From assembly GCA_021650775.1 (NCBI GenBank), contig JAHSRM010000019.1, positions 1-41,455 on the forward strand: a DNA stretch of 41,455 bases, read 5' to 3'. Positions 34,582 through 41,455 of this stretch are shown here, one piece after another. The stretch comes from Candidatus Benthortus lauensis (GTDB lineage: Archaea > Thermoproteota > Nitrososphaeria_A > Caldarchaeales > Wolframiiraptoraceae). Position 1 is the stretch's first letter. Every line of letters begins with the position of its first letter. The notes below the pieces were generated by a model. The model ran no database searches. It was not told the origin of the DNA and was given only the letters and a program-made list of their open reading frames with translations. Both the position numbers and the translations under genes were made by a program.

Positions 34582-35824
34582 AGACTATCTTACCCCCTCT
34601 CAGGACCATGCATCTATCGGCGAACGCCTCGGTGAAGCGTTCATCATGGGTTGCTATGAGTATGGCCGAGCCCTCCTCCGCAGCCTTCACGAGAGCCTCA
34701 CCAACCCTCTCGGTAAACCTTCTGTCAAGCCCGTGAGTCGGCTCATCCACGGCCAGCAACCTGGGTCTCAGGGCCAGGCCTAAGGCTATCGCAGCGAGAC
34801 GCTTCTCACCCAGGCTCAGACTATACGTCGGCTTATCCAGAAGATACTCCGCCCCCAGGGGCCTAACCGCCTCCTCGGGTAGGTTCGAGATTTCCAAGTC
34901 CTCCCTCGGCGTCCTCCCAACCAGCTGGAGGATGGGGTTCTGGTGGATGTATGCCGCTATGCCTGGGGATGGTCTCCCGCCATCTAGTAGTATTGTCCCT
35001 GAGCTGGGTTTGAGGAGGCCTGAGACGAGTTTCAGGAGGGTCGATTTACCCGCACCATTCCTCCCCATAACCGCAACCATCTCCGAGCCCCTGACGGAGA
35101 ACGATACACCTCTGAGGACATCCCCGCCGCCAGGATACCTGAATGATAGGCCCCGGACCCTCAGGACCTCTCCTCCACCCGCCCGCCTACTCCTCCCAGC
35201 CTCCAGCCCGCCGTCCCATAGGCTCTCCTCAGGACCGAGGCTGACCACCTTGTCCGGTGTTAGGCCCTCGGGCCTCTTCTCATAGGATGCTATGATGACG
35301 CCGATTCCCCCCTGCCTCAGCTCTTCTATCAGGCTTGTTATCTGGCGTCTTGTAGGCGGGTCTATTGTCGCCAGGATGTTGTCTAGGAGGAGGATTCCCG
35401 GCTGGAGGGCTAGTGCGGAGGCCAGGGCTAGGCGATACTTCATCCCTATGCTTAGGCTCCCGACCCTCCACCACATCCTATCTCCCAGCCCCACCGCCTC
35501 TATGGCCGATGAGGCACGTCTCCACACCTCTTGCCGTGGGAGGCCGAGGTTCTCTGGGCCGAAGGCAGCCTCGTCTATCACCCTTGAGGTGAGTAGGTAG
35601 CCCTCAACCTCGTCTGGAACATATGCGGAGGTTGTCTCGGAACGGAGTTCTCCCTCGTGGGGTATGAGGCCGTCTACTGCGAGGAGGATGCTCGTCTTCC
35701 CTGAGCCGCTTCCGCCTGCGAGGACCGCCAGCTCTCCCTCACGTAGCTCCAGCTCTATCTCGGGGCTCCTCCACCCCTCCCTCCTAGCCCTGAACCTCCT
35801 TAGCCTGAGCAACGGGCCAGCCAC
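34547..35824 (-). CDS. ykoD: ECF transporter double ATPase (YkoD-like)
   Basis: Two ABC ATPase domains in one chain, about 425 residues. Domain 1 has Walker A GGSGSGKT, signature LSIGMKYR and Walker B ILLLDNILATIDP, in which the usual catalytic Glu after the Asp is Asn. Domain 2 has GRNGAGKS, signature LSLGEKRLAA and LLAVDEPTHGLD, which is complete. One active and one degenerate site is therefore likely. The start is uncertain: the frame opens with a TTG at 35854, but the GTG at 35824 has a better ribosome binding stretch (AGGGGG). Either start overlaps the end of ykoE. Confidence 0.85.
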   Translation of the reverse strand: MAGPLLRLRRFRARREGWRSPEIELELREGELAVLAGGSGSGKTSILLAVDGLIPHEGELRSETTSAYVPDEVEGYLLTSRVIDEAAFGPENLGLPRQEVWRRASSAIEAVGLGDRMWWRVGSLSIGMKYRLALASALALQPGILLLDNILATIDPPTRRQITSLIEELRQGGIGVIIASYEKRPEGLTPDKVVSLGPEESLWDGGLEAGRSRRAGGGEVLRVRGLSFRYPGGGDVLRGVSFSVRGSEMVAVMGRNGAGKSTLLKLVSGLLKPSSGTILLDGGRPSPGIAAYIHQNPILQLVGRTPREDLEISNLPEEAVRPLGAEYLLDKPTYSLSLGEKRLAAIALGLALRPRLLAVDEPTHGLDRRFTERVGEALVKAAEEGSAILIATHDERFTEAFADRCMVLRGGKIVYEGEPRRGLVE

Positions 35825-36380
35825 GTAGACCCCCTGCTTCCACAACCCTATCAACCACGGCCTTTACCAGCAACCCGCCTAAGACCACGCCGCTAATAAG
35901 CATGGAGGCGATTATCGCAAGGTGGAGCTCGGGCGGGTATCCTGGGTCCCTGCACGCTGGGTAGAATGGTGAGACCAGGCAGTCGAAGGGGTAGGATGCG
36001 ATTACGGGGAGCGCTCCTGCGAGGGCCATGGTCCCCCACCCCCATCTCCTGTATCTCCCGAGGGCGAAGGCAAGCTCGCTCATTATCCCCTGGGCTGGGC
36101 CATAGTAGTAGAGTAGGATGCTGTAAGGGCTTACGAGAAGTAGCTCAACTATCGCAGCCACAGTCTCGCCTATGAATGCGGCCCCCCTCCTCCTCAGCAC
36201 GTAGGCTGGAAGCGTCCCACCGATATACCACATGCCATAGATTAGCCCGATGCCAATGTGGCCTCCGGCCAGGAAGGCGAGGGGTGCGACCAGGTGGCTC
36301 CATGCGGCGAAGATGACTCCCGAGACGACCGAGAAGGCTGCCAGACCCGTGATAACCCTTACGGTGCCTATCGACGCCAT
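35784..36380 (-). CDS. ykoE: ECF transporter S component, YkoE-like (HMP/thiamine)
   Basis: A 198-residue membrane protein with about five segments: an N-terminal segment, FLAGGHIGIGLIYGMWYIGG, and YYYGPAQGIMSELAFALGRY, which resembles YkoE. In the YkoEDC system this subunit binds hydroxymethylpyrimidine or thiamine. The assignment rests on the operon (double ATPase plus T component) and on sharing a promoter architecture with thiW. A cobalt or other vitamin S component cannot be fully excluded. The ATG directly follows a strong GGAGGAG ribosome binding site. Confidence 0.75.
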   Translation of the reverse strand: MASIGTVRVITGLAAFSVVSGVIFAAWSHLVAPLAFLAGGHIGIGLIYGMWYIGGTLPAYVLRRRGAAFIGETVAAIVELLLVSPYSILLYYYGPAQGIMSELAFALGRYRRWGWGTMALAGALPVIASYPFDCLVSPFYPACRDPGYPPELHLAIIASMLISGVVLGGLLVKAVVDRVVEAGGLRGWPVAQAKEVQG

Positions 36381-36408
36381 CTCCTCCAGGTGCCTGGGCC
36401 TGCAGTGT

Positions 36409-36437
36409 CAATATAACCCCTTCCATAAGCGGGTTAT
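36409..36437 (-). promoter_or_regulatory. ykoE promoter with candidate thiamine operator
   Basis: Read on the minus strand: ATAACCCGCTTAT (36437-36425), six bases, then GGTTATATTG (36418-36409), then the ykoE ATG 29 bases further. The 13-bp element is identical, in the other orientation, to the core of the thiW palindrome. Gap and 10-bp promoter are also identical to thiW. TATAACCC at 36412-36419 on the plus strand may be a partial second half-site. Confidence 0.6.
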
Positions 36438-36446
36438 TCTGGGAAG

Positions 36447-36454
36447 CTATATAA
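36447..36454 (+). promoter_or_regulatory. TATA box for rpsO
   Basis: CTATATAA, predicting initiation near 36477, about 14 bases before the TTG start of rpsO. It is clearly separate from the divergent ykoE promoter. Confidence 0.5.
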
Positions 36455-36490
36455 GGTGGGTGCGGTGGGTGGAGACAGCGGGGGCCAGAG

Positions 36491-36937
36491 TTGGCTAGGA
36501 TGCATGCTAGGAAGAGGGGGAAGTCAGGGTCTAAGAGGCCGATTAGCAAGGTTCCCCCCTCGTGGCTCAAGCTGACGCCTGAGGAGGTCGAGGGACTCGT
36601 GGTCAAGTATGCCAAGGAGGGCTATCCACCGAGCATGATAGGGGTAATCCTCAGGGACAAGCACGGGGTCCCCCTCGTCAAGCAAGTCACGGGCAAGAGC
36701 ATCAAGCAGATACTGAAGGAGAACGGCCTCCTGCCCCAGATACCCGAGGACCTGGCGAACCTAATCGAGAGGGCTAGGAGGATGAGGGCCCACCTGGAGA
36801 AGCATAAGAGCGACCGCTATAACCGCCACCGCCTCCAGCTGGTCGAGGCCAAGATACACCGCCTAGTCAAATACTACAAGAGGGTGGGGGAGCTGCCGCC
36901 GGACTGGAAGCCAACCCTCGTCTACGAATACAGATAG
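36491..36937 (+). CDS. rpsO: 30S ribosomal protein S15
   Basis: Archaeal/eukaryotic-type uS15, 148 residues. The N-terminal [14 protein letters not shown] extension is characteristic of archaea, followed by [26 protein letters not shown] and the rRNA-binding [23 protein letters not shown] at 36491 gives [15 protein letters not shown], the expected archaeal start; the ATG at 36500 would trim three residues. It leads a plus-strand cluster with a membrane protein, a RecJ-like nuclease and pcc1. Confidence 0.97.
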   Translation: MARMHARKRGKSGSKRPISKVPPSWLKLTPEEVEGLVVKYAKEGYPPSMIGVILRDKHGVPLVKQVTGKSIKQILKENGLLPQIPEDLANLIERARRMRAHLEKHKSDRYNRHRLQLVEAKIHRLVKYYKRVGELPPDWKPTLVYEYR

Positions 36938-36976
36938 CTCGGTAATCTTATTAACCCCTCACAACGAATCTCATAC

Positions 36977-37339
36977 GTGGTTTACGAAATAATCTTCGGG
37001 ACAACCGCCCTATTCGTCCAGATTATCGGAGGGTTCTTCCTCCTTAGGGCCTACTCTCTGGCCAAAGCACGTGGAATCAACCTGAGGTTTCTGCTCCCCC
37101 TCCTGCTCGGCCCCACAGGCGAGAGAGGTGTTCTTAAAGTCAGGGTTCACACATTCGAGCTGATAGTTGCGGCGGGAGTATTCTTCACGCTGGCCGTCTT
37201 GTTTGATTTTCTTGAGCAGGTCTCACCAATACCACCCCTCATAGCCTTGGTATTCATGTTTTTCACGGCTCTCTCCATGGCCGTGGCCATGTATGAGGTC
37301 CAGAGGGTTGTGGCGAGCATACCTAAGGAGGAAGCCTAG
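36977..37339 (+). CDS. Small membrane protein between rpsO and recJ
   Basis: A 120-residue protein with about four membrane segments (FGTTALFVQIIGGFFLLRAY, LRFLLPLLLG, FELIVAAGVFFTLAVLF, PPLIALVFMFFTALSMAVAM) and a charged KVRVHTFE loop. GTG start. I do not recognise the family. Its position inside an otherwise informational gene cluster suggests cotranscription but not function. Confidence 0.65.
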   Translation: MVYEIIFGTTALFVQIIGGFFLLRAYSLAKARGINLRFLLPLLLGPTGERGVLKVRVHTFELIVAAGVFFTLAVLFDFLEQVSPIPPLIALVFMFFTALSMAVAMYEVQRVVASIPKEEA

Positions 37340-37369
37340 ATTCAATAGCTCCCTTTCAATCGATGCTGG

Positions 37370-38815
37370 TTGGGGGCCTTGGGATTGGACATAAGATACC
37401 AGGCATTCATAGAGGAGGCCGGGGAGGCGGCCGAGAGGATTAGGGAGCTTATCTCGGAGGGCAGGTTCTTCTCGGTCTTCTGCCATAATGACGCCGATGG
37501 GCTGTCCTCGGGTGCGATAGCCTCGGTCATGCTCCTCAGGGAGGGGGCGAGGTTCTCCACCAGGGCCGTTAGAGGGATAGAGGAGATACTGGACTCCCTC
37601 CCCAAGCTCCCCGAAGACTCCGCCATCATAATAACCGACATGGGAAGCGGGTATCTGAGTGAGTTGAGGGGCGCTGTCGGCGGAAGACCCCTCATAATAC
37701 TCGACCATCATGAACCTGTCGGAGAACCGGATGAATCATGGATACACGTGAATCCCCATAATCATGGAATCGAGGGGGCAAACGAGGTAAGCGGGGCAGG
37801 TGTAACCTACTTCGTGGCAAGGGCCCTCAACGAGTCGAATAGGAGCTACTCACCCATAGCTGTGGTCGGCGCCTTGGGGGACCTCCAAGACAAGTCGGAT
37901 GGACGCTCCCTCCACGGATTGAATAGCCTGATTGTCGAGGATGCGGTTAAGCTGGGCCTCCTAGAGGTCTCCGACGACCTCCTACTCTACGGGAGGAGCT
38001 ACCGCCCCCTCCACATAGCCCTCGCAAGCACCACAAGCCCATTCATCCCCGGCATATCCGGGAGCGAGTCCAGGGCCGTGGGCTTCCTCTCCAGCCTCGG
38101 GATAAAGTTCAAGGAGGATGATAGGTGGAGGGTGTTGGCGGAGCTCAGCGAGGAGGAGAAGAAGCAGCTATACAACGGGTTGATGAAGTATCTCGCCTCC
38201 CTCGGCCTCCCACCAAGCATAGCCAAGGAGCTGGTCGGGAAGGTCTATGAGCTGAGGATGGAGGAGAAGTGGACCTACCTGAGGGATGCAAGGGAGTTCG
38301 CCTCACTTCTCAACGCATGCGGCAAGACGGGTAAGGAGTGGCTTGGAATCTCGGTGGCCATGGGAGCACGTGGGGAGACTCTCGAGGAGGCTCAGAGAAC
38401 CCTCGAGGAGTATAGGGTGAGGCTGGCCCAGGCCATGGACTACGTCATGAGGGAGGAGAACCGCCAGGAGCTGAGGCACATAGTCGCCATAGACGGCGGA
38501 GACGTGATAGATGAGCGGATGATAAGCTCCGTGGCCTCGATAATCTCCTCATCAAACCTCCTAGGGGAGGACAAACCCCTCATAGCCATGGCCTCTGGGG
38601 ACGACATGGTGAAGGTCTCTGCCAGGGCGAGCAAGAAGCTAGTGGAGATGGGCCTGGACCTGGGGGAGGTCATGAGTAGGGCGGCTCAAGCGGTGGGAGG
38701 CAGGGGAGGGGGGCACAACATAGCGGCTGGAGCCGAGATACCCAAGGCCAAGAAGGCCCTCTTCCTACTTGAGGTGGATAGGATTGTCGGAGAGGAGCTC
38801 GGAGGTAAGGTCTGA
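37370..38815 (+). CDS. Archaeal RecJ/GAN-like DHH exonuclease
   Basis: A 481-residue DHH-DHHA1 protein. Motifs are HNDADGLSSG, a TDMGSGYL Asp, the DHH triad in ILDHHEPVG, GALGDLQD, and the C-terminal DHHA1 loop GGRGGGHNIAAGA. Archaeal relatives act as RecJ/GAN single-strand nucleases with the CMG replicative helicase; an oligoribonuclease role is also possible. The frame begins TTG at 37370 with two more in-frame TTGs shortly after. It overlaps pcc1 by 47 bases. Confidence 0.9.
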   Translation: MGALGLDIRYQAFIEEAGEAAERIRELISEGRFFSVFCHNDADGLSSGAIASVMLLREGARFSTRAVRGIEEILDSLPKLPEDSAIIITDMGSGYLSELRGAVGGRPLIILDHHEPVGEPDESWIHVNPHNHGIEGANEVSGAGVTYFVARALNESNRSYSPIAVVGALGDLQDKSDGRSLHGLNSLIVEDAVKLGLLEVSDDLLLYGRSYRPLHIALASTTSPFIPGISGSESRAVGFLSSLGIKFKEDDRWRVLAELSEEEKKQLYNGLMKYLASLGLPPSIAKELVGKVYELRMEEKWTYLRDAREFASLLNACGKTGKEWLGISVAMGARGETLEEAQRTLEEYRVRLAQAMDYVMREENRQELRHIVAIDGGDVIDERMISSVASIISSSNLLGEDKPLIAMASGDDMVKVSARASKKLVEMGLDLGEVMSRAAQAVGGRGGGHNIAAGAEIPKAKKALFLLEVDRIVGEELGGKV

Positions 38816-39047
38816 GGCTGATTTAATCCTCTCCTTCGGCGACGTGGGGGAGGCCGAGATAGCGGAGAAGTCCGTCAAGCCCGATAACCTCCCGTTACCA
38901 CGGGGCCTGAGGATAGAGATGGAGCGGAGCGGTGAGACTGTCAAGGTCCATATAGAGTGTGAGAGAACCCTGGCCTCCCTGCTCACGACCATAGACGACC
39001 TACTCGCCATGATGCTCCTGGCCCTCAGGGTCTCCCGAGAAATTTAA
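38769..39047 (+). CDS. pcc1: KEOPS complex subunit Pcc1
   Basis: Small dimerising subunit of KEOPS, which makes t6A37 in tRNAs reading ANN codons. Up to 92 residues from the TTG at 38769; a TTG at 38784 would give 87. Family features are SVKPDNLPLPRGLRIEMER and the C-terminal CERTLASLLTTIDDLLAMML helix. It overlaps the end of the RecJ-like gene, the usual archaeal pairing. Its stop overlaps the convergent regulator gene by 23 bases. Confidence 0.9.
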   Translation: MRWIGLSERSSEVRSEADLILSFGDVGEAEIAEKSVKPDNLPLPRGLRIEMERSGETVKVHIECERTLASLLTTIDDLLAMMLLALRVSREI

Positions 39048-39495
39048 GACCACAGAGGCTATACCTCTCAACCTCACCCCAATCCAAGGGGCTGGGGAAC
39101 CTGAGACCACATGGACACCTCTCAGGCCTGCCGAGGTTCCTCCAGATTACATCCAGCATCTTCTCCGGAATCCTGAGCCCTATCTCCCAGGTTATCCTGC
39201 AGGCCTCCTTTACGGGGACCCCCAGCCTGGTTAGAGCCGACTCCATGACCCCGTGCCTCCAGAGTATGCTAGCCACGGTCTCCCTCCCCCTGTCCGTCAG
39301 CCTTACGCCAGCCCGCTCGGAGACCACGAGCCTCTTCCTCTCCAGCTTCCTCACCATAAGGCTAACAGTGGATTTGGAGACGTTTAGGGTTCTCATAATC
39401 TCCATGTTCCTCGCATACCCCTTATCACGTGAGTTTAGGAAGATTGATAGGAGGTAGTCGGCCTCCCTCTTGTTAAGCTCCTCAACCACGCTCAT
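39025..39495 (-). CDS. DtxR/MntR-like metal-dependent regulator
   Basis: A 156-residue DNA-binding protein. Residues 10-75 form a winged helix (NVSKSTVSLMVRKLERKRLV as recognition region, then AGVRLTDRGRE). This is followed by a dimerisation/metal domain RHGVMESALTRLGVPVKEAC. The usual EH pair of this domain reads EI (TWEIGLRIPEKML), and a CPCG motif lies near the C-terminus, so metal ligands may differ from MntR or IdeR. There is no SH3-like third domain. It is the last gene of a metal ABC-transporter operon and overlaps it by 14 bases, so it probably controls that operon. Confidence 0.82.
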   Translation of the reverse strand: MSVVEELNKREADYLLSIFLNSRDKGYARNMEIMRTLNVSKSTVSLMVRKLERKRLVVSERAGVRLTDRGRETVASILWRHGVMESALTRLGVPVKEACRITWEIGLRIPEKMLDVIWRNLGRPERCPCGLRFPSPLDWGEVERYSLCGLKFLGRP

Positions 39496-40282
39496 ACATC
39501 AACATCCCTATAATCACCGAGACCGATACCACCCCGACGCCGCCGCTCGGAGGAACACCCAGAACCCTTGCCAGGAAGTATCCTAGGAGAATCACGGCCA
39601 GGGAGGAAGAATAAGCCACCACGGTATGACCCCTACCAATCCTAAGAGCCAGGGCGCCTGGAACGGCTAGGACGACGTGGGTGACCAGGACTCCTATGGT
39701 TGATGAGAGGACGGCCGAGGCAGCCGAGACAAGCGAGTAGAACAGGTATCTATAGAATCTGACGTTCAGCCCAAGGGACCTCGCACCCTCCTCGTCGAAT
39801 GCAATGTATCTGAATTCTTTCATGGTGAGGTGTATGGTGGGGGCCACTATTATCAGGGCTATCGCCGCCATCGTTATGTCCCACTCGGTAGCTATCGCCG
39901 AGACCCCCATGACGTATCCCCATGCGGTTGATATGGCTGTGCTTGAGACATGGCTAGCCAGATAGCTGAAGACTATAGTTATGGTTGTTGCCGTCGCAAC
40001 CGAGAGAGCCGTGGCCACATCCTCCGACATCCCCTTCTCGACAAGCTCCGCAGTAAGTATCGAGAACCCCACGGCCGTGAGCGCAGCTATCAGGGGAATG
40101 GGTAGACCTAGCCTTAGAACCGTGTTTAGGTAGACTCCCAGTATCGCTCCCCCGAGTATTGAGTGGAGGAGGGTTAAAGCGAACATCACGCTCCTCGACA
40201 TAACTATCGGGAGGCTTATCGAGCCCACTATTCCTCCGCTGAGGGCCGCCAGTAGGTATGCTAAGGCGAGGAGCTCAACCAT
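39482..40282 (-). CDS. Metal ABC transporter permease (ZnuB/MntB-like)
   Basis: ABC-3 family permease with about eight membrane segments, 266 residues from the ATG at 40282 (a GTG at 40291 is just upstream). The conserved AFDEEGARSLGLNVRFYRYLFY loop, contacting the ATPase, and HVVLAVPGALALRIGRGH are characteristic. It moves Zn, Mn or Fe; the metal cannot be read. It overlaps the ATPase gene upstream and the regulator downstream. Confidence 0.9.
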   Translation of the reverse strand: MVELLALAYLLAALSGGIVGSISLPIVMSRSVMFALTLLHSILGGAILGVYLNTVLRLGLPIPLIAALTAVGFSILTAELVEKGMSEDVATALSVATATTITIVFSYLASHVSSTAISTAWGYVMGVSAIATEWDITMAAIALIIVAPTIHLTMKEFRYIAFDEEGARSLGLNVRFYRYLFYSLVSAASAVLSSTIGVLVTHVVLAVPGALALRIGRGHTVVAYSSSLAVILLGYFLARVLGVPPSGGVGVVSVSVIIGMLMYERG

Positions 40283-41042
40283 GGTCCTCACCTATGATGA
40301 CTCCTGCGGGAAGCTCTGTGGCACCTGGGTAAGCCTTCCTGAGAATATCTATCCTGAGGACGTCCTCGGCCTTCCCGAATGCGTAGACCCTCTTGTTCAG
40401 GAGGATTATCGTGGGCTGGAAGGCTATGCAGGGGCTTATCTCGTGGGCGACCATCAGTATATCCACCCCCATCTCCGTGTGAAGCCTGTTCAGGAGCTCA
40501 GCTATCTCACACTTTATGTCGAAGTCGAGCATGGAGAAGGGCTCGTCGAGTAGGAGTATCCTGGGCTTCCTGATTAGGGCTCTGGCTATCAGGGCTCTCT
40601 GCCTCTGGCCTCCGCTAAGCTCCCTGAAGGGCTTCCTCCCCATGCCTCTCAGCCCAACCATCTCTAATGTTTCCTCCACACGGCTCCTAACCCTCGGGGT
40701 GAGTATCCTAGGCGGACCTACCTTAGCTAGGACCCCCATGGCCACCACCTCCTCCACAGTTATCGGGACGTGGAGATTCACGTTGATTACCTGGGGAACG
40801 TATCCAGCTATTTGGAGAACCTTTCCGGGAGACCTCGCCGGGTCGATTCCATAGATGTTTATCCTCCCCGAGCTGGGCCTGACCATCCCCATGATTGCCC
40901 TCAGGAGGGTTGTCTTCCCGGCGCCATTCGGCCCCATAACAACCGTGAAGAAGGGTGAGCTTAGCTTGAAGGAAACCCTGTCCAAGGCCATCTGCCCATT
41001 AAAGATGACCGAGACCTCTTCTGCCTCCACACCCTCACCCAA
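40275..41042 (-). CDS. Metal ABC transporter ATPase (ZnuC/MntA-like)
   Basis: A 255-residue ATPase with Walker A GPNGAGKT, Q-loop GYVPQVINVNLHVPITVEEVV, signature LSGGQRQR, Walker B ILLLDEPFSMLD and switch His in MVAHEIS. The TTG at 41042 follows a strong AGGAGG stretch; a GTG at 41030 is an alternative. The start overlaps the binding-protein stop. The sequence is closest in style to zinc/manganese importers. Confidence 0.92.
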   Translation of the reverse strand: MGEGVEAEEVSVIFNGQMALDRVSFKLSSPFFTVVMGPNGAGKTTLLRAIMGMVRPSSGRINIYGIDPARSPGKVLQIAGYVPQVINVNLHVPITVEEVVAMGVLAKVGPPRILTPRVRSRVEETLEMVGLRGMGRKPFRELSGGQRQRALIARALIRKPRILLLDEPFSMLDFDIKCEIAELLNRLHTEMGVDILMVAHEISPCIAFQPTIILLNKRVYAFGKAEDVLRIDILRKAYPGATELPAGVIIGEDHG

Positions 41043-41455
41043 CCTTCCTCAACCTCCTGTAGAAGAGGATGAGCAGTATGATGAGTATCGTGTTTGCCGT
41101 TAGGGAGACTGCGAGCAAGCTGGTTCCCGAGAACCCTCCAGCCCTAGTCCTTGGAGACACGTCGATTAGCTTTAGCGCTGTCGTTAGGGTGATTAGGTGG
41201 GGTTTATCGGCCAGCCTCAGGATGGGGACGACAACGTATCGCATATCCTCCCTATCCAATAATTGGAGGAGGCTCCGATGCCTCTCGGCGGCAAGGTCGC
41301 TTACAACCAGAATGTATCCCTCCTCGGCGTATCCGAGAAGCCTCCCAACATCCGACTCAGACGGCTCCACATCAGGCTCGGGAAGCATAATCCACTCGAC
41401 CTCGACCCCCAGGTCCCTCATAACGTAATGGAGTATGGGTGTCAGCAGGATTACC
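41035..41455 (-). CDS. Metal ABC transporter binding protein, 5' partial
   Basis: The frame is open to the window edge, so the N-terminus is missing; about 139 residues remain. The preserved part reads like the C-terminal lobe of a ZnuA/TroA-type lipoprotein (LHYVMRDLGVEVEW, LGYAEEGYILVVSDLA) and ends in a membrane segment SLLAVSLTANTILIILLILFY followed by a basic tail. Anchoring at the C-terminus is common in archaeal binding proteins. Family assignment rests mainly on the following ATPase and permease. Confidence 0.7.
   Translation of the reverse strand, partial: VILLTPILHYVMRDLGVEVEWIMLPEPDVEPSESDVGRLLGYAEEGYILVVSDLAAERHRSLLQLLDREDMRYVVVPILRLADKPHLITLTTALKLIDVSPRTRAGGFSGTSLLAVSLTANTILIILLILFYRRLRKVG

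Overview
The window looks like chromosomal DNA from a thermophilic archaeon of the Thermoproteota (crenarchaeal or Caldarchaeia-like). Supporting signs are an archaeal-type Cdc48 ATPase, FEN-1, Trm5, PINA, a KEOPS Pcc1, archaeal rpsO, A-type ATPase subunits, a ThiD-ThiN fusion, a tRNA-Gln with bulge-helix-bulge introns, TATA-box promoters just upstream of starts, and a Pyrobaculum-like CRISPR repeat tag. The lineage is inference. The backbone is GC-rich (55-58% in lines I counted), tightly packed, and uses TTG and GTG starts freely.

Layout. 1-7211: end of a Cdc48 ATPase, a small winged-helix protein, FEN-1, an acyl-CoA dehydrogenase, Trm5, an orphan CxxC protein, PINA, a probable C/D box sRNA and a P-loop protein. 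7220-8566: ThiD-ThiN. 8567-17969: an AT-rich CRISPR/type III-B island (35-40% GC in counted lines). It has a leader, 17 repeats with 16 spacers, then cmr4-cmr5-cmr1-cmr6-cmr2-cmr3 on the same strand, and one stray repeat on the far side. No cas1, cas2, cas6 or CARF effector gene is in the window. 17951-23338: a cyclic 2,3-diphosphoglycerate synthetase-like gene, thiW, gtrA-like, endonuclease IV and a thioredoxin-domain DUF255 protein. 23398-28915: a fumarase-like lyase, a Rieske/cytochrome b/blue-copper module, then part of the A-type ATPase (subunits H and C) with a zinc-ribbon gene. 29006-32627: tRNA-Gln, upp, a membrane-anchored sulfite-oxidase-like enzyme and a GH130-like protein. 32675-36380: an MFS transporter and a YkoEDC-type ECF transporter. 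36491-39047: rpsO, a membrane protein, a RecJ-like nuclease and pcc1. 39025-41455: a metal ABC transporter with a DtxR-like regulator, cut by the window end.

The genes tell three linked stories. First, thiamine scavenging: thiDN, thiW and ykoEDC lie in one window, and thiW and ykoE share the same promoter architecture. In each a 13-bp inverted repeat lies exactly 6 bp upstream of an identical 10-bp TATA region, which I propose is a thiamine operator. Second, the CRISPR island: its leader carries two 25-nt pseudo-repeats at exact 40-bp steps. They keep the repeat's stem-loop shape while changing its stem bases. The stray repeat at the far edge supplies the last codons and stop of the neighbouring metabolic gene. 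Third, respiration: Rieske, cytochrome b with b6-type haem spacing and a membrane blue-copper protein form one overlapping operon.
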